53,692 nucleotides of DNA, taken from positions 1 to 53,692 of the forward strand of contig QNYK01000105.1 of the NCBI GenBank assembly GCA_003973385.1, in the 5' to 3' direction. Shown here one piece after another: positions 50,086 through 53,692 of the stretch; within the stretch, counting starts at the first letter, position 1; every line of letters starts with the position of its first letter. The position numbers were made by a program, and so were the translations under genes. The notes under the pieces are model-generated. The model did not search any database. It was not told the DNA's origin and saw only the letters and a list, made by a program, of their open reading frames with translations. The stretch comes from Bacillota bacterium (GTDB taxonomy: Bacteria > Planctomycetota > UBA8108 > UBA1146).

Positions 50086-51057
50086 GTGCCAGTTTTAGAT
50101 TCTCGGTCATCTCTCTTGTTGCTGTGCGGATGCTCATTGCTGGTGTTCCTCGCCATCCCCACTCCCTGCCAGGCCCAATTCACTCCAACCCTGTCGACCA
50201 GTATCGATAACCTCGATTCAGGGCAATCGAGTGGGTTCATCCAGGATGGGTTCTTCTTCGAGGGTCAAGAGGGACCCTCTTCGATGCTGATTCAATTCGA
50301 CCGCGGCTCCTTCGACTTCTCCGGATATGCTCCAGGACAACTGGTGGGAAGTCTGGTCGTCGAGGTCTTCGTCAGTGTAATTTTCGTCACCATCTCAGGG
50401 GACATCATTGCGGATGTTCAGGTGACCTCGGTCGGCCCCGATACGATGCAGGCGATCGCAGTCATCACCGACATCACGGGAAATGTTTCGGCAGGTCTTT
50501 CGCTGCTGGGGATTGATCTCAACATCGGCGATACCGCATTCAATGTCCTCTATTCCGATCTTCCCGGAGACACCGGAGCCACCATGAATGTCACCGACGC
50601 GGGAACCCTGCCGCTGAGTGGCAATCTCGATTTTGACATTCCATTGACCTGGGCAACTGCTCCCATTCTCACTCACTCCCCCCTCGGAGGAGATCTCGTC
50701 GTCGAAACGCTGATCACCTCGACAACCGGCTTCGAGGCTTCCTTCACCGAGGTCTTCCCGCTCAATGGGGGCACTACTCCAGATCAGTTCAATCGAGGAG
50801 ACGCCAACCAGGATGGTGGTTTTGATATCAGCGATCCGATCACCATGCTCGGTTTCTTGTTCAGCAATGGCTCCATTCCTTGCGTGCTGGCTGGTGACGC
50901 CAATGACGATAACAGTGTCGACATCGCGGATGCGGTCTATTGCCTGAGCGGTCTTTTCGGCAGCGGAGCTCAGCCTCCCGCTCCCCATGGTGTATGTGGG
51001 GTAGATCCGACTCCGGGATTGCTGACCTGTCTGCAGCTAAACAACAATTGTCCCTGA
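50086..51057 (+). CDS. Small secreted protein with dockerin-like tail, first of a tandem pair
   Basis: 323 aa. GTG start five bases after AAGGAGG; signal peptide (LLLLCGCSLLVFLAIPTPC…AQ). Residues about 32-230 form one beta-rich domain with alternating hydrophobic strands: GFFFEGQEGPSSMLIQFDRGSFDF, VVEVFVSVIFVTISGDIIADVQV, DTMQAIAVITDITGNVSAGLSLLG, and GTLPLSGNLDFDIPLTW. The same domain makes up the next protein. No known family was recognised. The C-terminus is a dockerin-like pair (RGDANQDGGFDISDP, GDANDDNSVDIADA) with the tail CGVDPTPGLLTCLQLNNNCP. Possibly a choice- or PEP-anchor-like matrix protein, but nothing in the sequence proves a role. Confidence 0.82.
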   Translation: MPVLDSRSSLLLLCGCSLLVFLAIPTPCQAQFTPTLSTSIDNLDSGQSSGFIQDGFFFEGQEGPSSMLIQFDRGSFDFSGYAPGQLVGSLVVEVFVSVIFVTISGDIIADVQVTSVGPDTMQAIAVITDITGNVSAGLSLLGIDLNIGDTAFNVLYSDLPGDTGATMNVTDAGTLPLSGNLDFDIPLTWATAPILTHSPLGGDLVVETLITSTTGFEASFTEVFPLNGGTTPDQFNRGDANQDGGFDISDPITMLGFLFSNGSIPCVLAGDANDDNSVDIADAVYCLSGLFGSGAQPPAPHGVCGVDPTPGLLTCLQLNNNCP

Positions 51058-51123
51058 TTCGCCGTACTTGGGGAGGTAAGCATCGGACGCTCTCGATCAG
51101 TTTCAACGAACCTGTGCCGTGGG

Positions 51124-52047
51124 GTGGTGCTGGCATTGCTGGCAATGGCCACTCCCTGTTCAGCACAGTTCGACCCATCGGTAACCACCTCCTTCGATAA
51201 CCTGCAGGGCGGTTTCGCGAGCGGGTTCAGTCAGGATGTGCTCTTTCCCGAGGGCAGTGAAGGGCCCACGAGCCTCGTGGTTCAGTTCGATAAAGGCTCC
51301 TTTGATTTCGTCGGCTTCGTTCCCGGTCAGCAGGTCGGCAGCGCCGTCATCGACATCTTCATTCAAACTCCTGTCGTCATCGTCGCCGGACAGATCATCG
51401 CCGAGGTTCAGATCAGCACCGTCAGTTCCGATACGATGGGTGCGGTCGCGATGGTCACAGAGATCACAGGAAATGTTGCGGCGGGCCTTGCACTGCTGGG
51501 GTTCCCCAACCCGACAGGTCAGATCGCATTCGATGTACTCTTCACTGACTTGCCTGATGACACGGGCGGCACCATGAGTGTCACGGATGCGGGCAGTCTG
51601 CCCCTGACTGGAATTCTGGATTTCAATGTCCCGCTGATCTGGACCACCGAGCCGATTTTTAGACACTCTCCGGCGGGTGGAGACCTTGGAGTCAATACCA
51701 CCTTCACATCCACAACGGGTGCCGTTGTCTCATTCGATGAGCTGTTTCCCCTGGCGGATGCATTGGGACTGGAATTTCAGCGCGGTGATTGCAATACCGA
51801 TGGCTCCTTCAACATCGCAGACGCCATCTTTTCACTGGATTCGCTCTTTGGCAGTGGAGTTGAAGGAAGTTGCGGCGATGCGTGCGATTCGAACGATGAT
51901 GGGAGCATCAATATTGCCGACGCGATCTTCACTCTCGCTGCATTGTTCAGCGGCGGCACGATGCCCGCACCTCCCACCCCTGGTACCTGCGGTTGGGATG
52001 AAACCAACATCGACACTCTCTTCTGTGCCATGTACAACGCCTGCTGA
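51124..52047 (+). CDS. Small secreted protein with dockerin-like tail, second of a tandem pair
   Basis: 307 aa from GTG 51124, but the start is doubtful. That GTG gives a signal peptide without basic residues (MVLALLAMATPCSAQ) and no ribosome site. A strong GGGGAGG ends at 51076, and the codon at normal spacing is ATC 51082, in frame, giving IGRSRSVSTNLCRG before the hydrophobic core. A non-canonical AUC start (or an ATG changed to ATC) is therefore possible, adding 14 residues. The beta-rich domain is alignable with the preceding protein almost throughout (LFPEGSEGPTSLVVQFDKGSFDF, GSLPLTGILDFNVPLIW). The dockerin-like pair ([29 protein letters not shown]) ends in a divergent tail, CGWDETNIDTLFCAMYNAC, lacking the terminal Pro. 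Confidence 0.78.
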   Translation: MVLALLAMATPCSAQFDPSVTTSFDNLQGGFASGFSQDVLFPEGSEGPTSLVVQFDKGSFDFVGFVPGQQVGSAVIDIFIQTPVVIVAGQIIAEVQISTVSSDTMGAVAMVTEITGNVAAGLALLGFPNPTGQIAFDVLFTDLPDDTGGTMSVTDAGSLPLTGILDFNVPLIWTTEPIFRHSPAGGDLGVNTTFTSTTGAVVSFDELFPLADALGLEFQRGDCNTDGSFNIADAIFSLDSLFGSGVEGSCGDACDSNDDGSINIADAIFTLAALFSGGTMPAPPTPGTCGWDETNIDTLFCAMYNAC

Positions 52048-52099
52048 TCCTGAGACCGTCACATCCGCTTCACTGCAGTTTCCTGTTCCTGATGGAGAA

Positions 52100-53692
52100 T
52101 CAGGGGCAGATAGCAAATGAGTCGCAACCACCGATTACTCCCGCCGGAATGCCACAGTCGGGGTAGGGAAACCCAGGTGGTGTCCCACCCTGGAAGACGA
52201 AGATCAACTCCCCTATCACATCCGATAGATCCAGCAGATCGTCACCATTGAAATCGAAGGCTGCCAGGCAATCGACCTGAGCAGTGGCAAACAGATACTG
52301 CAGCATCCAGACCGGGTCGGAGATATCCAGGCCGCCATCCTGATTTGCATCACCTCGGATGAAAGGACTGCCCTGACAAGCGTCAAGAACCCCATCTCCG
52401 TTGTCATCCGGTCCCTGGCACTCGTCTGGAATACCGTCGAGATTGCAATCGGTAGAGGTTCCCGAGGCCAGGTCCACCGAATCGGCAACGCCGTTGGCAT
52501 TGCAGTCGGGCGGTGGCCCCTTGGAGATGCTGAATACATCCTCATAACTACCATCGCTTCGAACCATCGTGGCATCGAGGGTGGGTCCGGAAAAATTGAG
52601 CGCCAGTGACCCGAGTACCGATCCTGAGTAATACATTGCCGGGTGATCCAGCGATCCGCTTCCCACCGTGCCGCTCGATCCCATGACGATGTAGACGGTA
52701 CCCTGATTCGGCGACGAGTCCTTCAGATAGCCCCCGTCTCCGAGCGGGTCTCCGTTACCACCATCGACGAGGTGGATTGCGGGGTTCCAGGTTCCGCTGT
52801 TGCCATGGTGTCCGTCGATCAGAAACGATCTTTCGTAAACATGGCTATGGCCCGACAGCACCAGGTCACAACCTCCTGCCTCGAGGATGGGTAACGCATT
52901 CTCTCTCATATCTCTCATCCGACCGCCACTGTCAGCCACGTCGTCCGAATCGTGGGTCCCCTTGGTGTAGGGAGGATGATGAAAGAAAGTGACGATCCAA
53001 TCCTGAGCAGTACTCGCGAGGTCGAGTTCAAGCCAGGTCAACATCGGCGCGGTTGTAGATAGGTCCGATCCTTCCGAGTCGAGACAGATGAAGTGCGCAT
53101 TGCCAAAATCAAAGGAATAGAACGCTTCGGTCCCGGAAGCGACTCCTCCGGAGAATCCATCGGTCGGATTGGTGACCAGTCCGTAGTAGACCGAAGGCAT
53201 CGTTTCGTGGTTTCCACGAGTCGAGGCAAACGGTGTCTGGATCAACATCTGCTGGTAAACATTGAAGAACGCAGCCTGATACTGGGCATCGGTGCCAGAG
53301 AGATAGGCGTTATCCCCCAGCAATAACCACAGATCAGTGTATGTCGAATCCGCATAGGAATAGTAAGCATCTCGCACAAGTGCCTGGCTGCTATTCGCGG
53401 TTCCGAAATCTCCAATCGTCCACACACTAAAGGGGGTCGCAGATCCCGGGATGGGAGAGGTTTCGAAGAAGTGATTTGCGGAATCTCCGGCCAGGTCCTG
53501 GTCTGCCGTACCGATGGCATAGTAATAGCGGGTATCTGGCATCAAGCCAGTCAGCGCAACCTCATGGTCGATGGTAGTGGTCGATGTAGATACGGAACCT
53601 GTCAATGAACCTGCATCGATCCCAAAGCGCACACCACTGGTCGTTGCCGTGTCGGTTCTCCATCGGACCGTGATCGAATCAGCTGTGACCCT
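52100..53692 (-). CDS. Secreted purple-acid-phosphatase-like protein with dockerin-like tail; N-terminus outside window
   Basis: About 530 residues are visible; the frame is open to the right edge, reading an FN3-like phosphatase N-domain (ADSITVRWRTDTATTSGVRFG), so the GTG at 53632 is internal. Metallophosphatase motifs are complete: TIGDFGTAN, LLLGDNAYLSG, TRGNHETMP, FFHHPPYTKG and LSGHSHVYERS. These give both metal sites. After the catalytic core comes an Asp/Cys-rich segment like thrombospondin type 3 (DCNANGVADSVDLASG, DCNLDGIPDECQGPDDNGDGVLDACQ), then the dockerin-like pair, whose second loop is degenerate (FDFNGDDLLDLSDV), and a divergent tail ending CDSFAICP. Convergent with the preceding gene, 52 bp apart, with no obvious terminator between. 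Confidence 0.88.
   Translation of the reverse strand, partial: RVTADSITVRWRTDTATTSGVRFGIDAGSLTGSVSTSTTTIDHEVALTGLMPDTRYYYAIGTADQDLAGDSANHFFETSPIPGSATPFSVWTIGDFGTANSSQALVRDAYYSYADSTYTDLWLLLGDNAYLSGTDAQYQAAFFNVYQQMLIQTPFASTRGNHETMPSVYYGLVTNPTDGFSGGVASGTEAFYSFDFGNAHFICLDSEGSDLSTTAPMLTWLELDLASTAQDWIVTFFHHPPYTKGTHDSDDVADSGGRMRDMRENALPILEAGGCDLVLSGHSHVYERSFLIDGHHGNSGTWNPAIHLVDGGNGDPLGDGGYLKDSSPNQGTVYIVMGSSGTVGSGSLDHPAMYYSGSVLGSLALNFSGPTLDATMVRSDGSYEDVFSISKGPPPDCNANGVADSVDLASGTSTDCNLDGIPDECQGPDDNGDGVLDACQGSPFIRGDANQDGGLDISDPVWMLQYLFATAQVDCLAAFDFNGDDLLDLSDVIGELIFVFQGGTPPGFPYPDCGIPAGVIGGCDSFAICP

Noticed and set aside
1..53692. tRNA, rRNA, CRISPR arrays, insertion sequences, prophage genes
   Set aside because: None recognised on either strand by reading; no covariance or profile search could be run.

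Overview
The window looks like part of a chromosome of a moderately GC-rich Planctomycetota bacterium. The reasons are a DUF1549/DUF1553 plus DUF1501 gene pair, many very large secreted proteins ending in dockerin-like calcium repeats, and frequent GTG/TTG starts with 4-nt start/stop overlaps. No tRNA, rRNA, CRISPR array, IS element or phage gene was seen. The assignment is inference from gene content.

Layout. 1-17.8 kb (+): six large secreted mosaic proteins in tandem. They are built from PPC-like beta-sandwiches, Cys/Asp-rich 'CxDGxDNDxDGxxDC' repeats, FN3-like modules, P-domains or a lamin-tail-like domain, and (in five) an unassigned ~220-residue domain. All end in a two-repeat dockerin-like module with a conserved Cys-containing tail. 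The first is cut by the window edge and frameshifted. Several are followed by strong intrinsic terminators. 17.9-24.6 kb: MurJ lipid II flippase (+), convergent with a tightly overlapped minus-strand operon (purple-acid-phosphatase-like protein, DUF4261 protein, NeuC-like UDP-GlcNAc 2-epimerase), then a thioredoxin-fold secreted protein (+) interrupted by one in-frame UGA. That UGA sits at the active-site Cys position and is followed by a SECIS-like hairpin, making it a candidate selenoprotein. 24.6-31.5 kb: a five-gene minus-strand operon (sugar-binding lipoprotein, double ABC ATPase, permease, LOG-family protein, DinB-family protein). It diverges from an SDR plus fumarylacetoacetase-family pair; a RhaM-type mutarotase follows. 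With the amidohydrolase (lactonase) at 39.8 kb, these genes outline uptake and non-phosphorylative breakdown of L-fucose or L-rhamnose.

31.6-43.5 kb: a 1592-aa M4 metalloprotease and a 456-aa protein, each with two cohesin-like beta-sandwich repeats and the dockerin-like tail; a VKOR-DsbA fusion oxidase; the lactonase; and a second purple-acid-phosphatase-like protein with the tail. 43.8-50 kb (+): M24 aminopeptidase, HD-domain protein, then the DUF1549-LamG-DUF1553 and DUF1501 pair. 50-53.7 kb: two tandem paralogous small secreted proteins with the tail, and a third phosphatase with the tail that runs off the right edge.

The main theme is a secreted or surface proteome in which twelve proteins carry the same C-terminal module. 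The VKOR-DsbA fusion is a plausible disulfide source for their Cys-rich repeats. The cohesin-like repeats in two of them raise the untested possibility of protein-protein assembly. The most testable surprise is the UGA-interrupted thioredoxin-fold gene.
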